64,000 nucleotides of DNA, taken from positions 229,424,872 to 229,488,871 of the forward strand of contig NC_077233.1 in the NCBI RefSeq assembly GCF_027887165.1, in the 5' to 3' direction. Source of the DNA: Monodelphis domestica (taxonomy: Eukaryota > Chordata > Mammalia > Didelphimorphia > Didelphidae). The notes beneath the pieces were generated by a model that saw nothing but the letters and a program-made list of their open reading frames with translations, was not told the origin of the DNA and made no database searches. The translations under genes and the position numbers were made by a program. Below are positions 12,236 to 23,489 of this stretch, in pieces (positions within the stretch are counted from its first letter, which is position 1; the number at the start of each line of letters is the position of its first letter).

Positions 12236-12612
12236 AAAACATTTTTTTATTTAGAATATTTTTCCATGATTACATGATTCATCATTTTTCCCATCCCTCT
12301 TTCCTCCCCACTCCTGGAGAGCTGACAAGCAATTCCACTGGATTATACATGTATCATTGTTCAAAATGTATTTCCATCTTATTCATATTTGCAATAGAGT
12401 GATCTTTTAACATCAAAACCCCAATCATATCCCCATCCAAACACATAATCAATCGATCATATGTTTTTCTTCTGCATTTCTGCTTCCACAGTTCTTTCTT
12501 TGGAAGTGGATAGTGTTCTTTCTCATAAATTCCTCTGGATTGTCCTGGATCATTGCACTGGTGCTAGTAGAGAAGTCCATTACATTCGATTGTACCACAG
12601 TGTATCAGTCTC
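12236..12612 (-). mobile_element. L1 3' end fragment
   Basis: The same L1 tail (tatttagaatatttttccat) continues into the region that matches other copies through ctggattgtcctggatcatt and ccacagtgtatcagtct. Confidence 0.8.
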
Positions 12613-12986
12613 AACCCACAAACTTTTGTTTGGAAAATCATATTTTTCTTAGATCTTCTATTTGTTTTATAGCAAAAAGAGGAAAAGCAAGAAAAAAGTT
12701 CTTCCTTTCCTACTGGATGAGAAGGGCCTACTCCCAAGTTCTATTTTCCTTTAAAAATTATGGCCAAATCTTGCTGCAGTTTCTTATTTTTAAAAATTAC
12801 ATTAATGTGCATTTATTTTCCCTCCCATCCACATGGGGGAAGGAGGTGGGGAGAATAACCAAACAAAATCCTTGCAATAAATAGGCATAGTTAAAAGTCC
12901 AAAGAGCACTGACAACTCATCTCTTTAGGGACCTAGGGGTAGCTGAAGGATTGGGGTACTATATCTATAATATAGGTGCTATAACT

Positions 12987-13182
12987 CAGGAATAAGCAAA
13001 TTGTGGCCCATGGGTCAAATCCAGCCTTTGTCCATTTTGTATGGTAAGCTAAGAATATGTTTGCATTTTAAAGTAAAGTGTCATTGTATTTAAAAATATA
13101 AAAACCATTTTTAGCTCAGAGGCAGAACAAAAACAGGCTGCTGGCCTGATTTGGCCCTCTGGCCAGAGTTTGCTAATCCCTG
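12987..13182. mobile_element. non-autonomous hAT-like element
   Basis: The ends caggaataagcaaattgtgg and ggccagagtttgctaatccc (then tg) are inverted repeats of the 'caaactatggccc...' type seen in old mammalian hAT elements. Flanks agree at only about 5 of 8 bases. Confidence 0.55.
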
Positions 13183-13211
13183 TTATATATTGTGAACTCC
13201 AACCTGTGCGT

Positions 13212-13283
13212 ATTATTAATTAGCCAGGCAATTAGCTTTGAGAAAAGATTATTAATTAGCTAGGCAATTAGCTTTTAGAAAGG
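13212..13283. repeat. 36-bp direct tandem duplication
   Basis: Units 13212-13247 and 13248-13283 match at 33 of 36 positions. Each contains two ATTAG/AATTAG cores. Confidence 0.9.
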
Positions 13284-15124
13284 AGTACTTATTAAGGTGG
13301 TACAGTAAGAGCAGTTGCTACCAAACAGGACCTCCCTCCCCAAAATTTGTAACACTTTTCCCCACCAATTGGGCCAAAACTTAGAGGACTCATGTGGCAA
13401 AAGGATAACTTACAGTTCCTAGAATACCTTTTACCCAAATTCCCAAAATGTAACCCTTAAGTATAGAATAACTTTTCTGCTGAGTTCCTTGTAGAGCAAT
13501 GAATCTGCTTTCCTCATCAAATCTACTCTGTCCTTGGCTTCCAATTCAGACATTGTAGACAGCTATTCCAGGAACACTTCTGGGACTCTGGGATGGGGAG
13601 AGTCCAAATCCTCTGGACTGTTAGAAGTTCAGGAGGCTCTTCCAGTCAAGTAAGAGTAGGAGAAGAGACCCAGGGTTTTGCTCCTCCTCCTCAGTTGATT
13701 TCTCAGGAGTTTAGCTGGAATATTTTCCACTTCTCTGTTGCATGCTCTCAATTTTCTGATTCTATCTCAGGCCACAGAGGGCATGACTAAGTCCCTGAGC
13801 CAATCAGAACAGTCTTCTTGTCACATCTAGGGAGGTATCTAGGGCTGGTTCACATCAAGTGAACAATCAAGATGTGTTCTTGCCTGATAAAAATATCAAG
13901 GTGTAACACCTTTTTATGATTATCATAATATCTAATATTTATGTAGACTTTAAGGTTGACTAAGTATGTTACAAATATTATCTCCTTTGATTCCCGAAAT
14001 AACTTTATTACAAAGGGTAGCTTGATTGATTTATTCAATTAACCTGAACCATTGCTTATCAGTCTCGTGGTTCTACTTTTTTCCGTCCACTATCAGTTCA
14101 TATAAGTCCTCCTATGTTCCTCTGAATTCCTTATACTTGTCATTTTTTAGAGTTCAATAATATTCCAAAGTTTGTTCAGACACTCATAACTGATGGGCAA
14201 CAACTTTATTCTGAGAGAAGATTCTGTCTTTGACTTCCTTGGGCTTGTGCTCATTAGTGGGATCAAAGGATATGAACAATTTAGTGCCTTTTCTCAAATA
14301 ATTCTGTATTATTTTTTAGAGTTAGTTCCACCAAAAGCATTCTAGTGTACCAGTCATACTACAAATTCTCCAAAATAAATTATTTCTAACTTTTATCATT
14401 TCTATCTATATGATGAATATGAGAGGACACAGAGTTTTTTGCATTTCTTTTAGCATTAGTGACTTGAGGCTGTTAATGGTTTATATTCTTTTTTTTTTGC
14501 AAATTCATCCTTCAACCTAAAATTTCTCTTTTTTCTAGTTCATTCATTCCTTCAACATTTGTTAAGTTTCTACTGTGTATGAGGCATAACTGCATAGGTG
14601 CTATAATTGAAATGAAAAACTATTCATTGGAGGGAGTGCAATCCTAGCCACCAGTGGGACTGAAGTGGATTTCTCAAATTTGGGAATTTTAGTTGACTAA
14701 AATGATGTAGACTCTACACTAAATTCAATATTAATATAATAAACTCTGATTTCCAAATTCTCTTCCTCTCTTTACCTTCCCCACCATCTGATGAGAAAGA
14801 AAGAAAAATGAAACCTATTACAAATATGTATAGACATGCAAAACAAATTTAGCCCTTAGCCATGCCTATTATTTTTCTAATTTTCCCATCTGTTTTTTGG
14901 CTATAGAGAGTTCTTTCTCAGGTAGTTTATATTCTTGAGTTATCAAACACTGGTCTATTTTCTCCATTTGCTCCTGGGTCTTGCTTATATAGTCGGTTCT
15001 AAAGACATTTTTTTCTATGATCACTGTAGGTTTTTGAATAAACAGAAAACATGGTAGAAATTATTTAAGAATTTCACTTGATCTAGAATTCATTTATTTA
15101 TTCTAATAAATTAGAAAGAATGTT

Positions 15125-15400
15125 GTGTACCATCAGGTGATGGAAAGTGTCACCACAATCATATGGAGGTATGTCACCACATGACAGAGGTGTGTTATGA
15201 CATGTTATCATATGATGGAGTGCTATCATGGTGTGGATATGTTAGCATGAGATATGGTATCATTATATGACTAGTGTGTTATTATAGTCAAATGATGGAG
15301 GTGTGTCATTGTGCAATGGAGGCATGCCACAGCATGACAGTTGTCATAGTATATACTCACATTATAGAAGAAGCATGTCACCTTGTGACCAAAGTGTGCC
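15125..15400. repeat. degenerate minisatellite-like tract
   Basis: Variants of 'atgatggaggtgtgtcat' and 'catgac/catatga' alternate at roughly 25-35 bp. No unit is perfect, so the array is old or under loose length control. Confidence 0.6.
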
Positions 15401-17499
15401 TTCTAGAATAAAAATTTCAAAAACCCTCTGCTTTTAACCACTTTATAGCTGTGGAGGGCTTGGGATAAGTTATCTGAATTGTTTCTTTCTGGCTGTATGA
15501 AGTATTTTCTCTTTAACCTGAGAACTTTGGAATTTGGCTATAGGGTTACTGGGAGTTTTCATTTTGGGATCTTTTTCAAGTGGTATATTTGCAATGCTCT
15601 TATTTACCATACTCTTGGTGTGGGTAGCTTTAATTCTGCCCCTTTCCTAAAAGCCAACCAAACACTATTCTATCTGCTTACAGTTTACTCAAGACTATCC
15701 CTTGAACTCTGATCTACCCCACATGAGTAATAATAATAGTCAATAGACAGTGAATTTGTTCCTCATCCATTCCCCAACAGCCTTTGACCCATTTGTGTTG
15801 TAATAGGGTGGTGTTGGGGATGGGATAGGATGGATTATATTGGGCCAGTATCAGGATGTTACATTGTGCAGTTAACTCTGACCAGGGCAGACACTGGTCT
15901 GAGATCAACACATAGACCACTCAGTAATAAGGAAAGTATTTAATAGGAAAAAGGTTAAAGGGAATCAGGATAACTAATGCTAATCCCACTAAAATCCCCC
16001 CAAATCTAAATGTCTCTGCAAGGAGAGTCTTCACAGAGATGTTGAACTACCCTAATCTTTCCTCACTCACCTACATTTTCCAGTCCTTGCACTAGCTAAT
16101 TCTGCACTAAACGTCCCCCTTAGTTAGTATTAAAAGGGTAATGGTCTGTGGTAAGCTTAGCAGGGCCCAGGGAAGGTCCCAGATCCAAAAGGATCTAAAC
16201 CTGGCGTTATAATCTCTGCAGACAGGTGGTTTAGGATCACCAAGTTCTTCTCCAAGGAAATACAGAACACAAGACAGCAGGCAGGATAGGAAACAGGACT
16301 AAGCACTCAGGATAAGCAGCCACACTCCCCAGATACCTCCAGAGAGAGACTACCAGACCCAACAGTCTCTGAGTAACAGTTTAACCCTTCCTGCAGAACC
16401 CTTCCAGAATCTTTTCCTTGTTGGCCTTCTGCAAAACCTACCAAACTTATCTCTTCCTTAAAACAGTGTGCCCTGGCTTGCCAGGGTCCCAGCTACAGCT
16501 GATACAAGTTGGGATCCAAGAAAGTAAGGGAAGGTACAGATGCCTTCCTAGGACCAGAGAGTATTTGCTTACTCCCTTTCTTATTCAAACAAGGTCTAGT
16601 TTCCATTTATCTCCCACCCAAAGCCAGGCTACTATTCACAAGTTATCCAAGCAGGGGTCAGTCCCCTTCTCTGCTTTATGTCCGGTCAGAGCCCTGATTT
16701 CCATATCTGATCCCAATCTGGACTGATGTGAAGGAGTTTCCAAGGCAATATTCCTGAACCGTATCTAAAAAGCACTAATTTTAATTTGCCAGGAAATTGC
16801 TTTTAAAACTCACCTGTGGTCAGGTGTGTCTGTGTGTATTTTTCTTTTGCTTGGAGCGGGATTGCATTGGAAATAGGCTGTTTCTGCAGCCTCACCCATA
16901 GAAAGTCATAAAATTTGGCTTACTGGTTGGTTATAAAAATAGCAATACTACAGCTTTGGTTCAGGCACTTGGAGGGTATCAGAAATATATGTGATAATCT
17001 TCACCCTTTCCGGGTCAGATATTCCCATTACTTTTTGTACGAACAGCAAAGTGACCACATCAGCAGCTCATCACGTTGCATTCTCTGAAGGTTAGCAATA
17101 TGTGGCCATACAGCAAAACCAGTGGGGGAAGGGGGGAATCTGAACGTCAGATTTCTGAAACCATCCCATCCTGGGAATAGAAAAAAGACTGGGAAACATC
17201 CTCCTCCACCCCATTTCCCCTTGGGGTTGAACAGAAATAGGCAGGTTCTCACCTGTTCCAGAACAATAACTGGCAGCTGAGTTTGAGGGCACCCAGAAGT
17301 TGCACCCCGAACCTTTCCTAATTCAAACAAGTTTAGTCCTAGTTCATGGGGCATTACATGGCCAGAATCAGGTCAGTCTGGGTCCGTGTGACTTCAAAAC
17401 TGAGCTTTCAATCCCCAGACTGTGAACTTGCGTATCTAATATTCTCATAACTGTATCTCAATATAGTTTTCTTTGTAACATTTAGAAACATCCTTCTGA

Positions 17500-18130
17500 A
17501 CAAGTCCGTGGGATTCGCCAGATTGGGTCTTGAGATCCTAGGGAATTCTCTTTGCGAGTCCGCGCTTCTGGATCATCTTTGCTATGGGGCACTCGAGCCT
17601 GCCCACGCAATTTACCCCGGCCAGCTCCCAGGGGAAGCCCTCCAGTTAATGTGGTTAATAGGGTGTGTCTCCCACAAACAAGCTGGGGAAGTCCACAGCG
17701 ACGTGAAGAGCGTGTGTACGTATGCACGTCCGTCAGTACTTGAGAAAGGTAGGAAAGTCCTTCTGGGATCAAGCTAAGAGAACCTCCTAAGAGAAATCCT
17801 TCTCCAAGGGCTCTAGAGGTATGAGGCGTAAGCGAGGGGCGTGGGGGTGGGGGCCGGTAGGGGGTGGGGTCTATCGTGCCTTTACTATTGCAGTTCTTTC
17901 CTCCTTCCCAGTCCTGGGAGGGAGGCCACGTGGCTGCCCTCGGCACGTGGCGGCGCCGTCTCCAGAGTCTCGGTGGGCTCCGCCCGGATTAGGGCTTCAG
18001 AGGTACTTTGAGCGCAAGCGCGGGGAAGGAGGTTGGGGGGGCGGTCTCTGGTCTTTGCTTCCCACGTGGCTCTCCCCAAGCCAGCAGTAAAGCAGCAGCG
18101 CCACCTGCCTGCCGGGGCGAAGTTGGCGTG
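17500..18130. promoter_or_regulatory. GC-rich, CpG-containing block with three CACGTG E-boxes
   Basis: CpG density rises here compared with both flanks. Palindromic CACGTG cores lie at 17927-17932, 17944-17949 and 18063-18068, the first two 17 bp apart and embedded in GGCCACGTGGC and GGCACGTGGC. USF, MYC/MAX and TFEB/TFE3 bind this core. No coding exon is visible in the block. It could be a distal promoter or enhancer, or an open domain kept by the tRNA 320 bp away. Confidence 0.55.
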
Positions 18131-18407
18131 ATCGCGAAGAGACGAAAATGAACATTTGAAATTAAATCTACGTCTCCATCTATAATGTACTAATATACTT
18201 AATTTACTTTTTTGTAGTCTTTCGCGGCTTTTGTGCCTACGGGTTCTAGAGGAACGCTTTAAAAAAAATTAACAGGTTATTGCTGTGGAGCAAAGCCTTA
18301 CATAGCCTCCGGGGTTTTCTTTCAGGACAATGCAGTAGAAAACGAACCGAAAGTAGCCCAAGAAGCCATAAAACCCATAACTACCTGCTAGTGGGAGGGG
18401 CAGGAAC

Positions 18408-18415
18408 GACGTCAT
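18408..18415. promoter_or_regulatory. CRE-like site (CGACGTCA) upstream of the tRNA
   Basis: The site differs from the consensus TGACGTCA at the first base and lies about 37 bp upstream of the tRNA start. Such sites are common near tRNA and CpG promoters. No binding evidence is available. Confidence 0.35.
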
Positions 18416-18451
18416 CTTCATATACTTGGGAGGCGGGTTGCTTTGGCGGAC

Positions 18452-18533
18452 GGTAGCGTGGCCGAGTGGTCTAAGGCGCTGGATTTAGGCTCCAGTCATT
18501 TCGATGGCGTGGGTTCGAATCCCACCGCTGCCA
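18452..18533 (+). tRNA. tRNA-Leu (anticodon UAG)
   Basis: This is an 82-base class II tRNA gene without an intron. The acceptor arms GGTAGCG and CGCTGCC pair (one G-U), with discriminator A at 18533. The A box is GTGGCCGAGTGG, the anticodon loop reads ATTTAGG with TAG as anticodon, there is a long variable arm (GTCATTTCGATGGC), and the B box is GGTTCGAATCC. It is, from memory, identical to human tRNA-Leu-TAG genes, including one in 16p12.2 near SDR42E2 and EEF2K, which fits the gene found here. All stems are intact, so it should be transcribed by Pol III. Confidence 0.97.
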
Positions 18534-18542
18534 CAATGTGTA

Positions 18543-18549
18543 TTTTTTT
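18543..18549 (+). terminator. Pol III terminator of the tRNA-Leu gene
   Basis: A run of seven T begins ten bases after the discriminator base, the usual spacing for RNA polymerase III termination. Confidence 0.9.
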
Positions 18550-19514
18550 CCCCCTCCCTACTGCTGTTTTCTTCTTCCCCTTCGCTCCCTTAATCTGGCA
18601 CCCTTAACTTCCGTTCTCCTCGCATACATGTTTGTTTTAGAGATTATGCAATCCCTTTGTTTCCTTCTCGGACCTGGCACCTTTCCGAGTTTGGGATCCC
18701 GGCAGAACTCCCAACTCCAATTCGATCTCCACTTTCAATATTCAAGGCTCACCTGTATGGGCTTGGGATCAGGAAAGGATGTCTGGTAAAGGGGGTTAGT
18801 AGACTTGGGTGTTGAAGTCCCAAGAGAGAAAGTGATTTCTCCATAGTCTGCATTTTCTGTTGTTTTGGAGGCTGAAGCCAGAAATGCTCAGATACTGAGT
18901 GCCTGGGTACCAGTACCAGGATACAACTTCCCAAACTTCTCGTATTGAGTAGAATGAGTGCTAAAAGCAGCAGAGTTGGAAGAGGCCAGTGTTTTTTCCA
19001 AAGCATTTAGACTCTAAGGAAATCAAGCGATTATTAGCTTGATTATTATTCTTAGTCTAATAGGAAGTGATGCGCCTGAGGTCACAGGTGGAAATGCTGT
19101 GACTTGAACATTGGTCTTAATCAAGACCATTGGGGCTGGTTCTAAAGTTTTAGGACACTTTGGAGCTACCCAAGCACAGTGATGGAATTGGGACTAAAAA
19201 CCAGCTAAAAACTGACCCAGTGGTTAAGGACTGTGAAAATAAAAACCTAAGAAATGCCACTGTTGTGTACTGTCCGGGGCATGGGATAGTGGATGGGAAG
19301 CAAGTCTCTTTGTTAGTATCATGGCCCATTTTTATTCTGCCTCTTCATTTTACAGAGGACTTAAAGAGTTCTGTAGTCAAAGTTCTTGGAGCTAACCTGG
19401 ATGAAATAATTTGGTTCTTAGAATTCTAGATAAATGTGAGTTATTGATTACAACTGAGATTAGTATCTCTAACTTCTCTGGTCCTTTGTTAATCACTTTG
19501 GGTCTAGAGAATTT

Positions 19515-19800
19515 AATTAAATTTAACAAACATTTATTTTTGGCCATTTGTCTAAGGCACTGTAGTCAGGCACTGGGAATATAATGATAAGAAACAGTTC
19601 CCGTTCTCAAGGAGCTTACAGTTTATGGGGAAGGATAGGGACACAGATATTAATGTAGCAAGAGAGAAGGGGGCATAGTTCAAGCAGGTCCCATGAGAAA
19701 TTTGAAGTAGAAAAATACCACTTTCTTCTGGGAACGGATAGAGAAGGCTTCAAGAAGAAGGTAGCTTTTGAGTTGGGCTTTATAAAAAATGTGGGAGTTC
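19515..19800 (+). repeat. 'repeat X' head and body
   Basis: Boxes aaggcactgtagtcaggcac, tctcaaggagcttacagttt and gagaaggcttcaagaagaag follow the same order as in other copies. Confidence 0.5.
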
Positions 19801-20104
19801 AACTGACAGCTCCTTGAAGGTAAAGACTCCTTTATTTGCCTTTTTCATCTCCCCAAGGAATAAGGACAACAAATTGCCCAGAATAATGTTTGTTGATCTA
19901 TGAATGGAGTGTAACAGGCTTTTGAGATGGATCTTGGCAGACAGGAGATCTTCAGAACCTAGCTATTTGAGCTTTGGGGAAAGTAGACCAGGATTGTTTT
20001 TTACTTTTCTAGGAAGGACAGAGAACAGTGAGCCTTGAGCTCTGTGGCTGCAGCAAAGCAAGTTGGGAATTCTAATTGGTTGGCCACTTGAGGTTCTTAT
20101 AGAG

Positions 20105-20296
20105 CAGCGGTTCTCAACCTCTCAATTTGTAGCAATGAGAATACATAATGCATATCAGGTATTTACATTCCGAATCATAACTGTAGCAAAATTACAGTTT
20201 TGAAGTAGCCACCAAAATAATTTTTTGGTTTGGGGTCACTGCAACATGAGGAACTGTATTGCGGGGTCACGGCATTAGAAAGGTTGAGAACCACTG
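20105..20296. mobile_element. SPIN-type non-autonomous hAT transposon (192 bp)
   Basis: The left end cagcggttctcaacct and right end aggttgagaaccactg are the SPIN ('Space Invaders') termini. The interior keeps aaattacagttttgaagtag and aacatgaggaactgtatt. Perfect 8-bp target duplications ttatagag lie at 20097-20104 and 20297-20304. SPIN is known from opossum, bats, tenrec, bushbaby, murine rodents and lizards, and spread horizontally. Confidence 0.9.
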
Positions 20297-20519
20297 TTAT
20301 AGAGAAACAATGAGAGCAGTGGAGCAGTGGAAATGGAATCTTGCCTGGTGGACCACAGACTGGGCTTGTGAAGAAGGTCTGCTTCATTTAGCCACTGCTT
20401 CTGCCTGCCAGGACCCTGATGAAAAAGGGTGACAGGAAAGACCTGAATCTGGCAGGAACAGTCCTGGAAAATAGGGGTGGCTGCAGCAGGGATCTAAAAG
20501 TGGGCATAAGTAGAGTGGA

Positions 20520-20650
20520 ACCTGTCAAGTCAACAAGCACTTATTAAACTCCTACTCTATACTAGGTACTATTCTAAATGTTGATAGTAGAAAGGAAAAG
20601 ACAGTCCCTGTCCTCAAGGAGCTGTCCATCGAATGAAAGCGACAACATGT
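20520..20650 (+). repeat. 'repeat X' head
   Basis: The box attaaactcctactctatac, actattctaaatg, gtccctgtcctcaaggagct is present. Confidence 0.5.
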
Positions 20651-20790
20651 ATACAAGCATATATAAACAACACATATATTATTTATGTATGTTTATTATA
20701 TCTATATGTGTAGATATATAGATAGAATTGATATGAATGTTAGATGATATGTGTATATATATATTTTATATGTAAATATAAAATATAGAT
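20650..20790. repeat. AT-rich low-complexity tract
   Basis: Mixed TATA, TATG and GATA steps with no stable unit. Confidence 0.8.
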
Positions 20791-21564
20791 TTGGCAACTG
20801 AAATTGGGTAGTAAGGGAAAGGGAAGATTCTAAGAAAAAATAATTCCAACCTGAAATGAAAGGATGATTTGACTACTACCCCTCATCAGAAATAGAGAAA
20901 TTTGGAAGAAGGTGTAGGTTCAGTGGGGAACCTAAATACCATTTTAGTCTCATGCCAATGAGATATGTAGGTGGAGACACCTTGGAGGCAATCAGTGAAG
21001 TAAGGCTGGGATTCAGGAGAGAGACTAGGGCAGTATACATAGATTTGGGAGCCACCTGCATAGGGATTATAACTGAACCAAAGGAACTGATTGAGTTACT
21101 AAGAAATTGCATAAAGGAAGGAAAGAGTATCTAGGTTTTAGGTGTACATCTTTACTTAGAAGTAGGATATGCATGATGATTATGGAAGTATTCTGAAGTT
21201 TCCTGATTCCTCTTTAGGTCACAGATTAAAAACTAATATTAGGACATTTCTTTAGTAAAATCTTTCCTTAATCATCTACCAATTGCCACTCACAGAACAG
21301 ACAAGACAGCCTGGCTGAAGCAGGTACCCTGAGAGAGAAAGGCAGGAGGCAGCATGTGCCAGACAAGTCAAATTACTACCACCATCTTCACCATAATCTC
21401 CCCTTCATGTCTTACTGGAGACAGCCTAGGACTCAGGACCCTAAGACCATGGAAAAAGCAATGCTGCCAGCCCAGTGCCCTCAGCCATCACCTTGAGAAG
21501 AAAAGCAATACCTATAGAGTTGCAATTTGGCAATTATTACTATAACCACAGAAGACCCCGAAAA

Positions 21565-21650
21565 AGAAAGTCCTTGGCATTGTAAAATGGTTCAATGAAA
21601 ATGATATGATTTTATCAGGTGAAATGACATTCAGAAAGAGGCATTATGAT
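21565..21650 (+). pseudogene. retropseudogene fragment of a Y-box/cold-shock-domain gene
   Basis: The plus strand translates to KVLGIVKWFN, the start of the Y-box protein cold-shock domain (KVLGTVKWFN), and the next bases still align with the NGYGFIN...NDTK coding sequence after small gaps that break the frame. Only about 85 bp are recognisable. No introns or downstream domains are present, so it is a decayed processed copy, probably of YBX1 or YBX3. Sequence upstream (21305-21560) may belong to it but I cannot align it. Confidence 0.6.
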
Positions 21651-21734
21651 CTACTTTGCTGTTGTACCCTAAGGATCATGGGACCTTTCTATCTGGTTTG
21701 CAGCTGAAACTTTCCATAAGTGGTGACTCCCCCA

Positions 21735-21812
21735 ATTAGCAAGTGAGCTTCTTGAGAGCAGACACCTATCTTTTCTTTTTGTATCCTTAGAGATGTACAC
21801 ATAGTAAACCTT
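21735..21812 (+). repeat. L2 tail fragment
   Basis: It has gtgagcttcttgagagcaga and the weak acatagtaaacc ending. Confidence 0.45.
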
Positions 21813-21871
21813 AATGTTCAACTCTCAGTTCCTAAGCAATATCCTGCTTTGAAATCTTCTTTCTGTCATCC

Positions 21872-22432
21872 TTTTTTGTTGAGTCATTTCATGTGTGACT
21901 CTTCATGATCCCATTTAGGGTTTTCTTAGCAAAGATACTGGAATGATTTGCCATTTCCTTCTCCAGTTCACTTGACAGATGTATATAGATTTGACAGATG
22001 AAGAAACTGAGGCAAAATTGCCCAGAGTCATATAGCTAGTATGTGTCTGAGACCAGATGTGAACTTAGAAAGATGAGTTCTCCTGTCAGGCTTAGCAGTC
22101 TGTCCCCTATGTCATCCATCCTTCCTTCCTTCCTTCCTTCCTTCCTTCCTTCCTTCCTTCCTTCCTTCCTTCCTTCCTTCCTTCCTTCCTTCCTTCCTTC
22201 CTTCCTTCCTTCCTTCCTTCCTTCCTTCCTTCCTTCCTTCCTTCCTTCCTTCCTTCCTTCCTTCCTTCCTTCCTTCCTTCCTTCCTTCCTTCCTTCCTTC
22301 CTTCCTTCCTTCCTTCTTTTCTTCCTTCTTTCCTGTCCCACAGCTAGTAAGTGTTTGTGGCCATGTTTGAACATAGGATCTCCCGTTTCTGATCTGGTTC
22401 TCTATCTATCCACTATGCCACCTACCAGCCCC
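21872..22432 (-). repeat. Mar-1-like SINE split by a (TTCC)n expansion
   Basis: The SINE tail and CORE lie at 21872-22115 and a second reverse SINE head (cacagctagtaagtgtttgt to cactatgccacctaccag) at 22337-22432. The simple repeat fills the gap. Confidence 0.65.
22117..22334. repeat. (TTCC)n microsatellite, about 200 bp
   Basis: About 50 nearly uninterrupted TTCC units give open frames of repeating amino acids on both strands, which are not genes. Such length and purity imply strong length polymorphism. Confidence 0.98.
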
Positions 22433-22871
22433 TGGCCTAATTATTTTCTGAGAGGCATCAGAGTCAAGATTTAAAGCTCTTAGAAAATGGATTAAAGTGT
22501 TAACCAGTTTAAGCTAGAAACACCTTAATCTAATTAAGTGTATTACCTATTTCTATATTTGATTGAATAGTTTAGGAAAATAATCCCCCAAATAAAAGCA
22601 AAGATTCTTTCCCTGGAGAAATTTCATTTCTAATAAATTTATTAAGTTATATGGTAATATAAATTATAAAAAATTTCTTATAGATTACCCAATTCATTAT
22701 TTTTCAACAGGTATAGTTTCTTTAGTTCTCAGTGTGACCTCTATATGTAAACACTTCCATACTCCTCAGGATTTTTCTTAATTCTTGTTTGAATGAATGA
22801 TATCTGGGTTTTGTTTACTTATTGGTATTGTATTGCCATTATGTCAACCTCATTACTCCTTATCTACTTTT

Positions 22872-23046
22872 AAATTAACTCTTACCTTCCATCTTAGAAT
22901 CAATAATGTGTAATGGGAGGAGTGGTAAGGGCTAGGCAGTGGGAGTTAAGTGACTTGCCCAGGGTCACATAGCTAGTCAGTGTCTGAGGATACAGGACCT
23001 CCTATCTCTAGGCCTTGCTCTCAATCCACTGAGCCACCCAGCTGCC
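22872..23046 (-). repeat. tRNA-derived marsupial SINE (gaaggtaa type)
   Basis: In reverse: cttaccttccatcttagaat, gtgacttgcccagggtcaca, ccactgagccacccagctgc. Confidence 0.8.
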
Positions 23047-23489
23047 CTTTTACCTACTTTTTAAATAGTTGATTTTCCTGGTTTTGTTGCTGCTCTGTAT
23101 GAACATTGGAAACTTTTTTTTATCTTCTTTTCTAATAAAATTCTTCCCATAAAAAAGAGGAGGAGAGTTAAGGAGAAAGCTAGGTCATAGCAGCCAAAGA
23201 AGGAGAGAGATGGAGGTAGTCAAGGAAAATGGCTCCTGAGAAGAAAGTACAGTAGCCTGTCTAGCATGTAAGAGATCCTTGGTCATCTGAGAAAGAGAGC
23301 AGTTTTGATTGAGTAGAGAAGTCAAAAGCCAGACCTCAAGGGATTGAGAACTGGGTGGCAGTTTTGTGTCTAAGCTATAGCAAGAGGCTAAACAGGCAAC
23401 AATTCACAATTCCTATTTATTGGCCACCCTTCTCAGACTCTCTTACCTTGCCTATCAATTCACCACCTGTTACCAAGTAGCTAATCATA

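Larger units (their letters stand above)
8850..17480. other. intergenic stretch without a recognisable gene
   Basis: I see no exon or conserved frame. It contains L2, MIR and L1-tail repeats, two small hATs, a 36-bp tandem duplication and a degenerate minisatellite, each listed separately. The remainder (for example 15.4-17.4 kb) is unassigned single-copy-looking sequence. Confidence 0.6.

Noticed and set aside
17482-17946. 154-codon minus-strand frame in the second GC-rich block
   Set aside because: Low-complexity composition, no family resemblance, no clear splice context.
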